Source of the DNA: Geobacter sp. AOG1
GTDB taxonomy: Bacteria > Desulfobacterota > Desulfuromonadia > Geobacterales > Geobacteraceae
Length of the DNA stretch: 64,000 nt
NCBI RefSeq assembly: GCF_019972315.1
Contig: NZ_BLIZ01000001.1
Span: forward strand, 1,128,513-1,192,512
Direction: 5' to 3'
The notes beneath the pieces were generated by a model, which saw only the letters and a program-made list of their open reading frames with translations, was not told where the DNA came from and made no database searches. Below are positions 49,536 to 57,513 of this stretch, one piece after another (positions within the stretch are counted from its first letter, which is position 1; every line of letters starts with the position of its first letter). The translations under genes were made by a program, and so were the position numbers.

Positions 49536-51836
49536 GTGGGGCTGATCAAAAGGATCAGGATCGAAATAGAAGGTATCGTCCAGGGAGTGGGGTTTCGTCC
49601 CTTTATCTACCGGCTAGCCGACAGGCATCGCCTGCGGGGATGGGTGCGCAATACCGGCCGCGGCGTCCTGGTCGAGGCGGAAGGGGAATCGGCAGACCTG
49701 GAGCCATTTCTGGCGGCAATCTCTTCGGAAGCCCCGCCGCTGGCGGTCATAACCGCACTCCGCTGCATGGAACTCAGTCCGACGGGGGAGGCAGGGTTCG
49801 CCATCCTTGCCAGCGGCGATGGCGAAAGCCGGGCGATGGTCTCCCCCGACTGCGACGTCTGCCCCGATTGCCTGGCAGAGCTGTTCGACCCCACTGACCG
49901 GCGCTACCGCTATCCCTTCATCAACTGCACCAATTGTGGTCCCCGGTACTCCATCATCACCGGCACACCCTATGACCGCCCCCTCACTACCATGGCCTCC
50001 TTTGCCATGTGCTCCGCCTGCCGGGCAGAATACGAGAATCCCGCCAGCCGCCGGTTCCATGCCCAGCCCAACGCCTGTCCGGCCTGTGGGCCGCGCCTCC
50101 GCCTCACCACGGCGGCGGGAGACGATGTCGCCGGTGACCCCCTTGACGGAGCGATCCGTTTGCTTCGGGAAGGGCGCATCCTGGCGGTCAAGGGGGTTGG
50201 CGGCTACCATCTGGCGGTAGATGCCGGCAACGAGGAAGGGGTGCGAGAACTGCGCCGGCGCAAACAGCGGGACGAAAAGCCGTTCGCCCTCATGGTTCCC
50301 CACCTGGCAGCTATTGCCGATTTTGCCCTGGTTGACGAAACGGAGGCCCGCCTGTTGAGCGGGACCGAGCGTCCCATCGTGATTCTCAGAAAGAAGGAAG
50401 CAAATGCCATCGCTCCGTCGGTGGCACCCGCCAACGGCTATTTCGGGGTGATGCTTCCCTCCACTCCCCTCCACCATCTCCTCCTGCGGGAGACATTCGA
50501 TGCCCTCGTCATGACGAGCGGCAACGTGACCGATGAGCCGATCGCCTTTCGGGACGAGGAGGCGCGGAACCGGCTTGCCGGCATCGCCGATGCCTTCCTG
50601 AGCCACGACCGGGAGATCCACACCCGGGTGGATGATTCGGTGCTGCGGCTTTTCCAGGGGAACCCCCTCTTTCTGCGCCGCTCGCGGGGGTACGTTCCTC
50701 GTGGAGTGCTTCTCCCTGCCTCGCAAAAAAGTGTCCTGGCGGTGGGGGCCGAACTGAAGGCCGCCGTCTGTCTCACCCGGGGGAACCAGGCGTTTCTCAG
50801 CCAGCATATCGGCGATCTGCAGAATGCCGCGACCCTTGTCTCCATGGATGAATCCGTCGCCCACCTGCAACGGCTCCTGGATGTGCAGCCGGAGATGGTG
50901 GCCCACGATCTCCATCCCGACTATCTCTCTACGGCCTACGCAGGGGGCATCGCCGATCTCCCTGCCCTGGCGGTGCAGCACCACCATGCCCACCTGGCCG
51001 CCTGCATGGCGGAAAACGGCCTGGAGGGCGAAACCGTCGGCGTGATCTTCGATGGCACCGGCTACGGCTTGGACGGCGCCATCTGGGGGGGAGAGTTCCT
51101 TCTCGGCGACTACCGGGGATTCCGGCGCGTCGGACAGTTTCGCTATGTTCCTCTCCCCGGCGGCGACGCGGCGGTGCGGGAGCCTTACCGGATGGCCATC
51201 TCCTGGCTTCACCGGGCGTATGGTGCGACGCTCTTTGCGCTTCCCCTCCCCTTCCTGGCGGACGTGGGGGAGACGGAGCGTGGCATTCTGCTCCGGATGC
51301 TGGAACGGGGGATCAATTCACCCCCGACCTCCAGCTGTGGCCGTCTCTTCGATGCCGCTGCTGCCATTCTGGGAGTTCGGTCCCGGATCAGCTACGAGGG
51401 GCAGGCAGCCATCGAACTGGAGGCGTTGGCGGAAGCGGGAGCGGCGGGGGAGCCGTTCCCCTTTGCTCTTTCCTATGAAGATGACAGGCAGGTGCTGGAC
51501 TTTGCCCCTCTGTTCAAGGCGATGACGGATGAGCTGCTTGCAGGAGGGTGCCGTGCCGGACTTGCGCGCCGGTTTCATGCCACCGTTGCCCTGGCTGCGG
51601 CATCGGTTTGCGACGAGGTCCGAAAGAACTCCGGGGTCAATCGCGTCGCCCTTTCCGGCGGAGTGTTCCAGAACCGGCTCCTGATCGAAGAGATGGTGAT
51701 GCTGCTTCGCGTACGGGGATTCGAAGTCCACACCCACCGCCTCGTTCCCCCAAACGATGGAGGGATAGCGTTAGGTCAGGCGGTCATCGCGGGGTGGAGC
51801 AACGTCGGCAATAATTTAATTTCAATACAGGACTAA
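49536..51836 (+). CDS. hypF: Carbamoyltransferase HypF
   Basis: Makes the thiocyanate group on HypE from carbamoyl phosphate and ATP, the source of the CN ligands. The 766-residue protein has the acylphosphatase domain (VQGVGFRPFIYRLA), two zinc-finger motifs (CDVCPDCLAELFD with INCTNCGP; CSACRAEYENP with ACPACGP), a YrdC-like domain (about 200-380) and a C-terminal Kae1-like domain (HHHAHLAACMAENG, GVFQNRLL). It starts at GTG 49536, which overlaps an ATG by one base. Confidence 0.95.
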   Translation: MGLIKRIRIEIEGIVQGVGFRPFIYRLADRHRLRGWVRNTGRGVLVEAEGESADLEPFLAAISSEAPPLAVITALRCMELSPTGEAGFAILASGDGESRAMVSPDCDVCPDCLAELFDPTDRRYRYPFINCTNCGPRYSIITGTPYDRPLTTMASFAMCSACRAEYENPASRRFHAQPNACPACGPRLRLTTAAGDDVAGDPLDGAIRLLREGRILAVKGVGGYHLAVDAGNEEGVRELRRRKQRDEKPFALMVPHLAAIADFALVDETEARLLSGTERPIVILRKKEANAIAPSVAPANGYFGVMLPSTPLHHLLLRETFDALVMTSGNVTDEPIAFRDEEARNRLAGIADAFLSHDREIHTRVDDSVLRLFQGNPLFLRRSRGYVPRGVLLPASQKSVLAVGAELKAAVCLTRGNQAFLSQHIGDLQNAATLVSMDESVAHLQRLLDVQPEMVAHDLHPDYLSTAYAGGIADLPALAVQHHHAHLAACMAENGLEGETVGVIFDGTGYGLDGAIWGGEFLLGDYRGFRRVGQFRYVPLPGGDAAVREPYRMAISWLHRAYGATLFALPLPFLADVGETERGILLRMLERGINSPPTSSCGRLFDAAAAILGVRSRISYEGQAAIELEALAEAGAAGEPFPFALSYEDDRQVLDFAPLFKAMTDELLAGGCRAGLARRFHATVALAAASVCDEVRKNSGVNRVALSGGVFQNRLLIEEMVMLLRVRGFEVHTHRLVPPNDGGIALGQAVIAGWSNVGNNLISIQD

Positions 51837-51855
51837 ACCACGAGACTAAACTTAA

Positions 51856-51973
51856 AAACGGACAATTTTTCGTTCTGGCAAGGCTGTCGAGGGAGTGCGC
51901 GGAGGTGTACTGGAAGTACGCCGCACAAACAGTCCCGAAGACTTACGCAGCCGGGGCGGAAAAGTGCCCGTTT
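51856..51973. repeat. Long palindromic element between hypF and hypC (copy B)
   Basis: 118-bp imperfect palindrome: ends AAACGG/CCGTTT, core GTACT-GGA-AGTAC (51907-51919). Arms carry CTGGCAAGGCTGTCGAG (left) and CCGAAGACTTACGCAGCC (right), which match the opposite arms of copy D in reverse. The hypC RBS lies at its right edge. Confidence 0.78.
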
Positions 51974-51985
51974 CCCGGAGGCGAT

Positions 51986-52216
51986 ATGTGTGTAGGGGTA
52001 CCGATGCGTATAATCAGCATTGACGGCACCGATGCGGTGGCAGAGATCGACGGGGTGAAGCGGGATGCGAGCCTCATGCTCATGGCAGATGAGCTGCGAG
52101 TGGGGGATTATGTCATCGTCCATGCCGGCTTTGCCATCTCCAAATTGGATGAAGACGAGGCCAGAGAGACGCTGGAGATGATGAGGGAAGTGTTCAAGCC
52201 CGAGGATATGCGATGA
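51986..52216 (+). CDS. hypC: Hydrogenase maturation chaperone HypC
   Basis: Small chaperone that carries the Fe(CN)2CO unit with HypD; 76 residues. The N-terminus MCVGVPMRI has the essential Cys2 right after the start. GGAGG lies 4 nt before the ATG. It begins 13 bp after repeat copy B, and its TGA stop is the first base of repeat copy C. A longer frame from 51905 would put the Cys inside and is rejected. Confidence 0.93.
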   Translation: MCVGVPMRIISIDGTDAVAEIDGVKRDASLMLMADELRVGDYVIVHAGFAISKLDEDEARETLEMMREVFKPEDMR

Positions 52217-52333
52217 AACGCTGCTTTTTCGCAATCTCTGCGTTGCTCGTCGGGATTCCTTGTGCGACGTAGCCCTGCTACGTCTCCGCGTCATCCCTTG
52301 AGCGCCTTGATCTTACAAAAAATCCGCGTTTCA
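52214..52333. repeat. Long palindromic element between hypC and hypD (copy C)
   Basis: 120-bp imperfect palindrome with perfect ends TGAAACGC/GCGTTTCA and core GACGTAGC-CCT-GCTACGTC (52266-52284). The left end includes the hypC stop codon. The left arm (TTTTTCGCAATCTCTGCGTT) matches the right arm of copy E in reverse. Confidence 0.78.
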
Positions 52334-52349
52334 AAGAACTGAGGTGGAA

Positions 52350-53441
52350 ATGAATTATCTGGATGAATTCCGTGACCGCCAGGTGGTGCTCGGCTTTGCG
52401 GAGCGCATCAGAGGGTTGGTCACCGGGCGGAGCACCCCCATGACTTTCATGGAGATCTGCGGCACCCACACCATGGCCATCTATCAGTACGGCATCCGCT
52501 CACTTCTGCCGGCGGAAGTGCGGCTCATCTCCGGCCCCGGTTGCCCGGTCTGCGTGACCCCCAACGGTTACGTGGACCGGGCCATCGCCCTGGCCCGCCT
52601 CCCCGGAACGGTCATCGCCACCTTCGGCGACATGGTCCGGGTCCCCGGCTCCAGTACCTCCCTCATGGAGGAGCGGGCGCGGGGTGCGGATATCCGCATT
52701 GTCTATTCTCCTCTGGACGCCGTCGCCTTGGCGGCCAGAAACCCCCAGCTGCAGGTGATCTTCCTCGGGGTCGGCTTCGAGACCACCGCTCCGGCCATTG
52801 CGGGGAGCATCCTGGCGGCGGAACAGCGGGGACTTGCCAATTATTTCGTCCTGACCGCCCACAAGACCATCCCGGTGCCGATGCAGATCTTGGCCGCGGA
52901 TCCGGAGCTTTCCATCGACGGCTACCTCTGCCCGGCCCACGTGAGCGCCATCATCGGCGCCAACGCCTACCGCCCCTTGGCCGAGGAGCAGGGAGTCCCC
53001 TGCGTAGTTACCGGGTTCGAGCCGACTGACGTGATGCAGGGAGTGGAGATGCTGGTCCGACAAGTGCTTGCCGGAGAAAGCCGGGTCGAAAACCAGTACC
53101 GGCGGGTGGTAACTGCGGAGGGAAATGCACGGGCCCAGGCGGTGCTGGCCCAGGTATTCACCCCCTGCGATGTTGAGTGGCGCGGCATTGGGGTGATTCC
53201 CGGCAGCGGCCTCAGGATCGCAGAGCCCTATGCCCGCTACGACGCGGAACGGGCCATACCCGTGGCGGTGGAGGAGTTGCAGGAACACCGGGGGTGCCTC
53301 TGCGGCGAGATACTCAAGGGGAAGGTGAGCCCCTTCGACTGCCCGCTCTTCGCCACCACCTGTACGCCGGAGGCGCCGGTGGGGGCGTGTATGGTGTCGA
53401 GTGAGGGGACCTGCGCGGCGGCCTACAAATACGGCCGTTAG
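52350..53441 (+). CDS. hypD: Hydrogenase maturation protein HypD
   Basis: Scaffold with a [4Fe-4S] cluster on which the Fe(CN)2CO unit is built; 363 residues. Motifs: MEICGTHTMAIYQYGIRSLLP, GPGCPVCVTP, the FETTAPAI segment, and Cys-rich C-terminal blocks (CLCGEILKG, CPLFATTCTPEAPVGACMVSSEG). ATG at 52350 is chosen because GAGGTGG sits upstream. It follows repeat copy C by 16 bp. Confidence 0.95.
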   Translation: MNYLDEFRDRQVVLGFAERIRGLVTGRSTPMTFMEICGTHTMAIYQYGIRSLLPAEVRLISGPGCPVCVTPNGYVDRAIALARLPGTVIATFGDMVRVPGSSTSLMEERARGADIRIVYSPLDAVALAARNPQLQVIFLGVGFETTAPAIAGSILAAEQRGLANYFVLTAHKTIPVPMQILAADPELSIDGYLCPAHVSAIIGANAYRPLAEEQGVPCVVTGFEPTDVMQGVEMLVRQVLAGESRVENQYRRVVTAEGNARAQAVLAQVFTPCDVEWRGIGVIPGSGLRIAEPYARYDAERAIPVAVEELQEHRGCLCGEILKGKVSPFDCPLFATTCTPEAPVGACMVSSEGTCAAAYKYGR

Positions 53442-53443
53442 GG

Positions 53444-53562
53444 GGAATGCCGCTTTTCCGCCCTGGCTGCGTAAGTCTTCGGAATCGCGTGTGCGGCGTA
53501 CCTCCGGTACGCCGCACACGCGATTCCTCGACAGCCTTGCCAGGACGAAAAATCGACATTCC
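53444..53562. repeat. Long palindromic element between hypD and hypE (copy D)
   Basis: 119-bp element with ends GGAATG/CATTCC. Its centre is an exact 22-bp inverted repeat with a 3-base loop (53481-53502 and 53506-53527), the strongest dyad of the family. The outer arms equal those of copy B in the opposite orientation. Confidence 0.85.
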
Positions 53563-53611
53563 TGTTTTTTATGTAGAGTTGCTTTTTAGAGGGTAAACCA
53601 TTGGGCTGTGA

Positions 53612-53710
53612 TTTTTTCGCAAGGTCAAGGCGGGCAAGGATTTGGGCGGAGGCGTAGCAGCGCTACGCCGCACAAACGAATCCGCCGCCCAACGCCGAGA
53701 TTGCGGAAAA
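53612..53710. repeat. Long palindromic element between hypD and hypE (copy E)
   Basis: Imperfect palindrome with outer arms TTTTTTCGCAA/TTGCGGAAAA and core GGCGTAGC-AGC-GCTACGCC (53651-53669). It is next to copy D in the same spacer, upstream of the hypE RBS. Confidence 0.75.
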
Positions 53711-53734
53711 GGCGCATCCCTTTCAGGAGGAGAA

Positions 53735-54745
53735 GTGGATAAAGACCTCATATTGTTGGGCCATGGCAGCGGTGGAAAGCTTTCCCACCAGCTCCTGGAC
53801 GAACTGATTATTCCGACCCTGTCGGGGGTTCCGGTGGCGGGGCAAAACGACGCGGCGGTGGTGGAGCACAACGGCCAACGGCTCGCCTTTACCACCGACT
53901 CCTACGTGGTCGACCCGATCTTCTTCCCCGGCGGTAATATCGGCAGCCTGGCGGTGAACGGGACGGTCAACGACCTGGCCATGATGGGGGCGCGGCCGCT
54001 CTTCATGAGCGTCGGCCTCATTCTGGAAGAGGGGATGAGCCGTCGGGAACTGGCCATAATCCTTGCCGCCATGCGGGAGGCGGCGGACAGGGCGGGGGTC
54101 GCCATTGTCACCGGCGATACCAAGGTGGTCCCCCGGGGGAAGGCGGACCGGCTCTTCATCAATACCTCCGGGGTCGGCGTGGTGGAAAACGGGGTGGAGA
54201 TCAACGGCTGCAAGGCCCAGGTGGGAGACCGGGTCATCATCAACGGCACCATCGGCGACCACGGCATCGCGGTGCTGGCGGCCCGGGAGGGGCTGGAGCT
54301 GGCCACCGACATCGAGAGCGACTGCGCTGCCCTGAACGGACTGGTGACCGAGCTGCTCCAGGACGGGGAGGCGCTCCACGTGCTGCGGGATCCGACCCGT
54401 GGGGGGGTGGCGACCACTCTCAAGGAGATCGCCATTCAGTCCGGTGTGACCATAACCCTGCGGGAGGAGGCTCTTCCCCTGAAGAGCGGCGTCAGGGGTG
54501 TCTGTTCCATTCTCGGTCTCGATCCTCTTTACGTGGCCAACGAGGGGAAGCTCCTGGCGATTGTCGCACCGGACCGGGCCGACGCCGCCCTTGCCCGGAT
54601 GCGCAGGCATCCCCTCGGCAGCGATGCCGCCATCATCGGCGAAGTGACCGGTGCCTCCGATGGCCGGGTGCAGTTGGAGACCTCCGTGGGGGGGGTGCGC
54701 GGGGTGGAAATGCTGGCGGGGGAGCAGCTGCCGCGGATATGCTAG
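53735..54745 (+). CDS. hypE: Carbamoyl dehydratase HypE
   Basis: Takes the carbamoyl group from HypF and turns it to thiocyanate by ATP-dependent dehydration. The 336-residue protein starts at GTG 53735 with AGGAGGAG upstream and begins DKDLILLGHGSGGKLSHQLL. It has PurM-like blocks (VNGTVNDLAMMGARPLF, DPTRGGVATTLKEIA) and ends with the required C-terminal Cys (LPRIC). Normal length for the family. Confidence 0.95.
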   Translation: MDKDLILLGHGSGGKLSHQLLDELIIPTLSGVPVAGQNDAAVVEHNGQRLAFTTDSYVVDPIFFPGGNIGSLAVNGTVNDLAMMGARPLFMSVGLILEEGMSRRELAIILAAMREAADRAGVAIVTGDTKVVPRGKADRLFINTSGVGVVENGVEINGCKAQVGDRVIINGTIGDHGIAVLAAREGLELATDIESDCAALNGLVTELLQDGEALHVLRDPTRGGVATTLKEIAIQSGVTITLREEALPLKSGVRGVCSILGLDPLYVANEGKLLAIVAPDRADAALARMRRHPLGSDAAIIGEVTGASDGRVQLETSVGGVRGVEMLAGEQLPRIC

Positions 54746-54815
54746 AAATGCCACGGTTCATGCGCTCTGAACCGGAGAATGTAGTTGCCGCATTTTAGAT
54801 ACGACGAGGTTCTGC

Positions 54816-56300
54816 ATGGGAATGAAGATTCTGATGGCCGCTTCGGAGGCGGTGCCTTTTGCCAAGGAGGGAGGGCTGGCCGATGTGGTCGGTGCGCTTC
54901 CTCGGGCGCTGGCCATCCGTGGTCACGACGTGCGGGTGGTGATGCCCCGCTACTACAAGGTTGACCGGGAACGGTACGGACTGAAACTCCTTCCCGGCGT
55001 GATCGCGGTTCCCATGGGGATTATAGGTGACATGCACTGCGGTGTCTACGAGGGGCGCCTTCCCGACAGCGACGTGCCGGTCTATTTCCTGGAGCATGAA
55101 GAGTTCTACGGCCGGGACCGCCTCTACGAGGAGGACAACGAGGGGTACCTGGACAACGACAACCGCTTCATCTTTCTCTCCAAGGCGGCACTGGAACTCT
55201 GCAAGATGCTCGACTTCCGACCCGACGTGGTCCATGCCCACGACTGGCATACGGCGGCGGTTCCGGTTCTTCTCAATACCCTCTACCGCGTCGATCCGTA
55301 TGTCGGCGCGGCTGCATCGCTCCTCACTATCCACAACATGCAGCACCAGGGGACGTTTTACGAGGGGGCTATGGATGTGCTCGGCATCGGCTGGGAGCAC
55401 TTCACCTTCCTCGGGCTGGAGAAGGACAACCAGGTCAACCTGCTCAAGGGGGGGCTCTACCACGCCACCCTCATCAATACCGTGAGCGAGGGGTATGCCC
55501 GGGAGATCCAGACCCCGGAGTATGGCTGGGGTCTGGAGGGGGTGGTGCGGGAACGGGGCGCCGATCTTTCCGGCATTCTCAACGGGGTTGACTATGCCGA
55601 ATGGAGCCCGGAGACCGACCCCCTCATTCCGGCCAGCTACACGTCCGGCGATCTGGGCGGGAAGAAAATCTGCAAGCGGGAGTTGCAGCAGGCCATGGGG
55701 CTTCCCGAGCGGGATGACGTCCCCCTCATCGGCATGGTGTCACGGCTCGTCAAACAGAAGGGGATCGATGTCCTGGCCGAGGCGATCCCCCGTATCCTGG
55801 GACTCGATCTTCAGTTTGTCATGCTCGGTGCCGGCGAGCCGTGGGCCCATTTCTACTTCGGCGACATCCAGGTCGCATACCCCGACACATTCCGCTGCAT
55901 CATCGGCTACGACAACCCCCTTGCCCACCGGATCGAGGCGGGGGCCGATTTTTTCCTCATGCCCTCCGCCTTCGAGCCGTGCGGCTTGAACCAGATGTAC
56001 AGCCTCCGCTACGGCACTCTCCCCATCGTTCGAGCCACCGGTGGTCTCGACGACAGCGTGGAGAACTTCGACGAACGCTCTCTCACCGGAACCGGCTTCA
56101 AGTTCTGGGACCTCAATGCCGGTGCGCTGTTCGACACCGTTGGGTGGGCCGTTCACACCTGGTACCACCGCAGGGATGCCATGGGGGCGCTCGTCCGGAA
56201 TGCCATGGCGCGGCGTTTCACCTGGGATGAATCGGCCCGAGGGTATGAAGAACTCTATGTCAAGGCGATGGTCAGGCGGGGGAGAGAGGCAGGTGTGTGA
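54816..56300 (+). CDS. glgA: Glycogen synthase (ADP-glucose)
   Basis: GT5 glycogen synthase of 494 residues. The ADP-glucose motif K-x-G-G is at Lys17 (FAKEGGLADVVGALP); the C-terminal domain has PSAFEPCGLNQMYSLRYGTLPIV with catalytic Glu. The in-frame ATG at 54816 starts MGMKILMAASE. It follows hypE by 70 bp and is not part of a glg operon here; the phosphorylase lies at 42.6 kb on the other strand. Confidence 0.95.
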   Translation: MGMKILMAASEAVPFAKEGGLADVVGALPRALAIRGHDVRVVMPRYYKVDRERYGLKLLPGVIAVPMGIIGDMHCGVYEGRLPDSDVPVYFLEHEEFYGRDRLYEEDNEGYLDNDNRFIFLSKAALELCKMLDFRPDVVHAHDWHTAAVPVLLNTLYRVDPYVGAAASLLTIHNMQHQGTFYEGAMDVLGIGWEHFTFLGLEKDNQVNLLKGGLYHATLINTVSEGYAREIQTPEYGWGLEGVVRERGADLSGILNGVDYAEWSPETDPLIPASYTSGDLGGKKICKRELQQAMGLPERDDVPLIGMVSRLVKQKGIDVLAEAIPRILGLDLQFVMLGAGEPWAHFYFGDIQVAYPDTFRCIIGYDNPLAHRIEAGADFFLMPSAFEPCGLNQMYSLRYGTLPIVRATGGLDDSVENFDERSLTGTGFKFWDLNAGALFDTVGWAVHTWYHRRDAMGALVRNAMARRFTWDESARGYEELYVKAMVRRGREAGV

Positions 56301-56362
56301 GGGGCTAACTACGTTGCGGCGCTGATCGATTTTACAGTGCTACAGGTAATCCGAGAATTGTC

Positions 56363-56435
56363 AGGAGGGGTCGGGCACTCTCCCTTCCAAAAGAGTCAAG
56401 CCTCACCTTTTACGAGAGCCCCCGACCCCTCCTGT
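56363..56435. terminator. Long hairpin between glgA and a convergent gene
   Basis: Stem of 14 bp (CAGGAGGGGTCGGG 56363-56376 with CCCGACCCCTCCTG 56422-56435), continued after a short bulge by CTCTC/GAGAG. It lies between convergent genes and is likely to stop transcription from both sides, although no long T-run follows. Confidence 0.6.
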
Positions 56436-56448
56436 CGACAGCTATTCG

Positions 56449-57324
56449 TCAGTTTTCCAGGACCTCGATTTCCACATAGTCGGACAGATTCGGGCCCCCC
56501 CCCTGCTTCAGGGTCACTTCCGTATAGTACATCACCCGGTTGCTGTAGGTGTAGCCAGCTACCGTAATTTGGCGGGCGAGGGTCCTGATGCCGAACAAGC
56601 CGGTTGGTGTGGGAGGGTCTGCAGGGTTGCCGGCGGTGGTGACGATGGGGTGGAGTTCCTTGAGGGTTTTCACATAGTAATCGCGAACGTCGGCAAGGGG
56701 TGCCCGGGCTGCGTAAACCAGCCGTTTCCGATCCCCCTGCCCCTCCGCAGGCGTTTCCGCCTGCCGCAGTCGTGCGCCGGGGTAGCGGCCGGCTTTCGAC
56801 TCTCCGTGGACAGGCTCCCGATCCGGCATGATGGTCAGTCGCTGCCACTTTCGGCCAAAGTCCCCTTCCACGGGGATGATCAGCTCTTTTTCGTTGACGA
56901 AGAGGGGCGGGACTGGCCTGTCCCCCACGATGGTTTTCACTGCGCTGGTGGATATGTCCACGGCGTCCGCATTGCCTGCGACTTTCCGGGTCATGGTAAT
57001 GGTGGCATCTACCGTCGAGCGGTTGCCATCGAAAGGGCCGTAAAAGGTGGCGCCGTAGATGCTGATTCCCCGGAAGAGGAGGGTGCTGGAATAGTCATCG
57101 AGCATCCCACCCTTGATGATTTGCTGCGTGACTATTTTCACCAGACAGTCATTCCGGTTGAAAGGTTCGACGTCGATACTCTTGATGGGGAAGGGAGGGG
57201 TAAAGGCACTGACGAGGAACTGATCCCCCTGTGCTCGTGCCACTGGCGATAACGGACCAGCAAGACAAGTCAGGAGGAAGAGCAGGGCGATGACTGCCCG
57301 CTGAATGTTGTGAATGCCAGACAA
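56449..57324 (-). CDS. Exported protein of unknown function
   Basis: A 291-residue protein with signal peptide (about 1-31, ending ARA-QGD). The mature part has one Cys (NDCLVK), many beta-like strands and a basic, Ala/Arg-rich middle (about residues 178-205). No family or catalytic motif recognised. Isolated on the minus strand between glgA and hppA. Function open. Confidence 0.65.
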   Translation of the reverse strand: MSGIHNIQRAVIALLFLLTCLAGPLSPVARAQGDQFLVSAFTPPFPIKSIDVEPFNRNDCLVKIVTQQIIKGGMLDDYSSTLLFRGISIYGATFYGPFDGNRSTVDATITMTRKVAGNADAVDISTSAVKTIVGDRPVPPLFVNEKELIIPVEGDFGRKWQRLTIMPDREPVHGESKAGRYPGARLRQAETPAEGQGDRKRLVYAARAPLADVRDYYVKTLKELHPIVTTAGNPADPPTPTGLFGIRTLARQITVAGYTYSNRVMYYTEVTLKQGGGPNLSDYVEIEVLEN

Positions 57325-57461
57325 GAGTACCTCCGGGGAAAGGACAAGCGAAGGGCGGTCCTTTAGTTGGAAACTTAACCAATGTTAACATTTAGCAGGT
57401 TTTCGGGATGATTGCCACAGATTTTGTGAGTTGCATAGCGCGGCGAAAGCAGCAGATCGAA

Positions 57462-57495
57462 AAAAGAGTGGCGGCCCGGAAGCCGCCACTCTTTT
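57462..57495 (-). terminator. Terminator of hppA
   Basis: Perfect 14-bp stem (57462-57475 with 57482-57495), A/T-rich at its base so that the minus-strand transcript ends in U-run. Lies 19 bp after the hppA stop codon. Confidence 0.88.
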
Positions 57496-57513
57496 GAGTC
57501 AATACCGTCCGTG

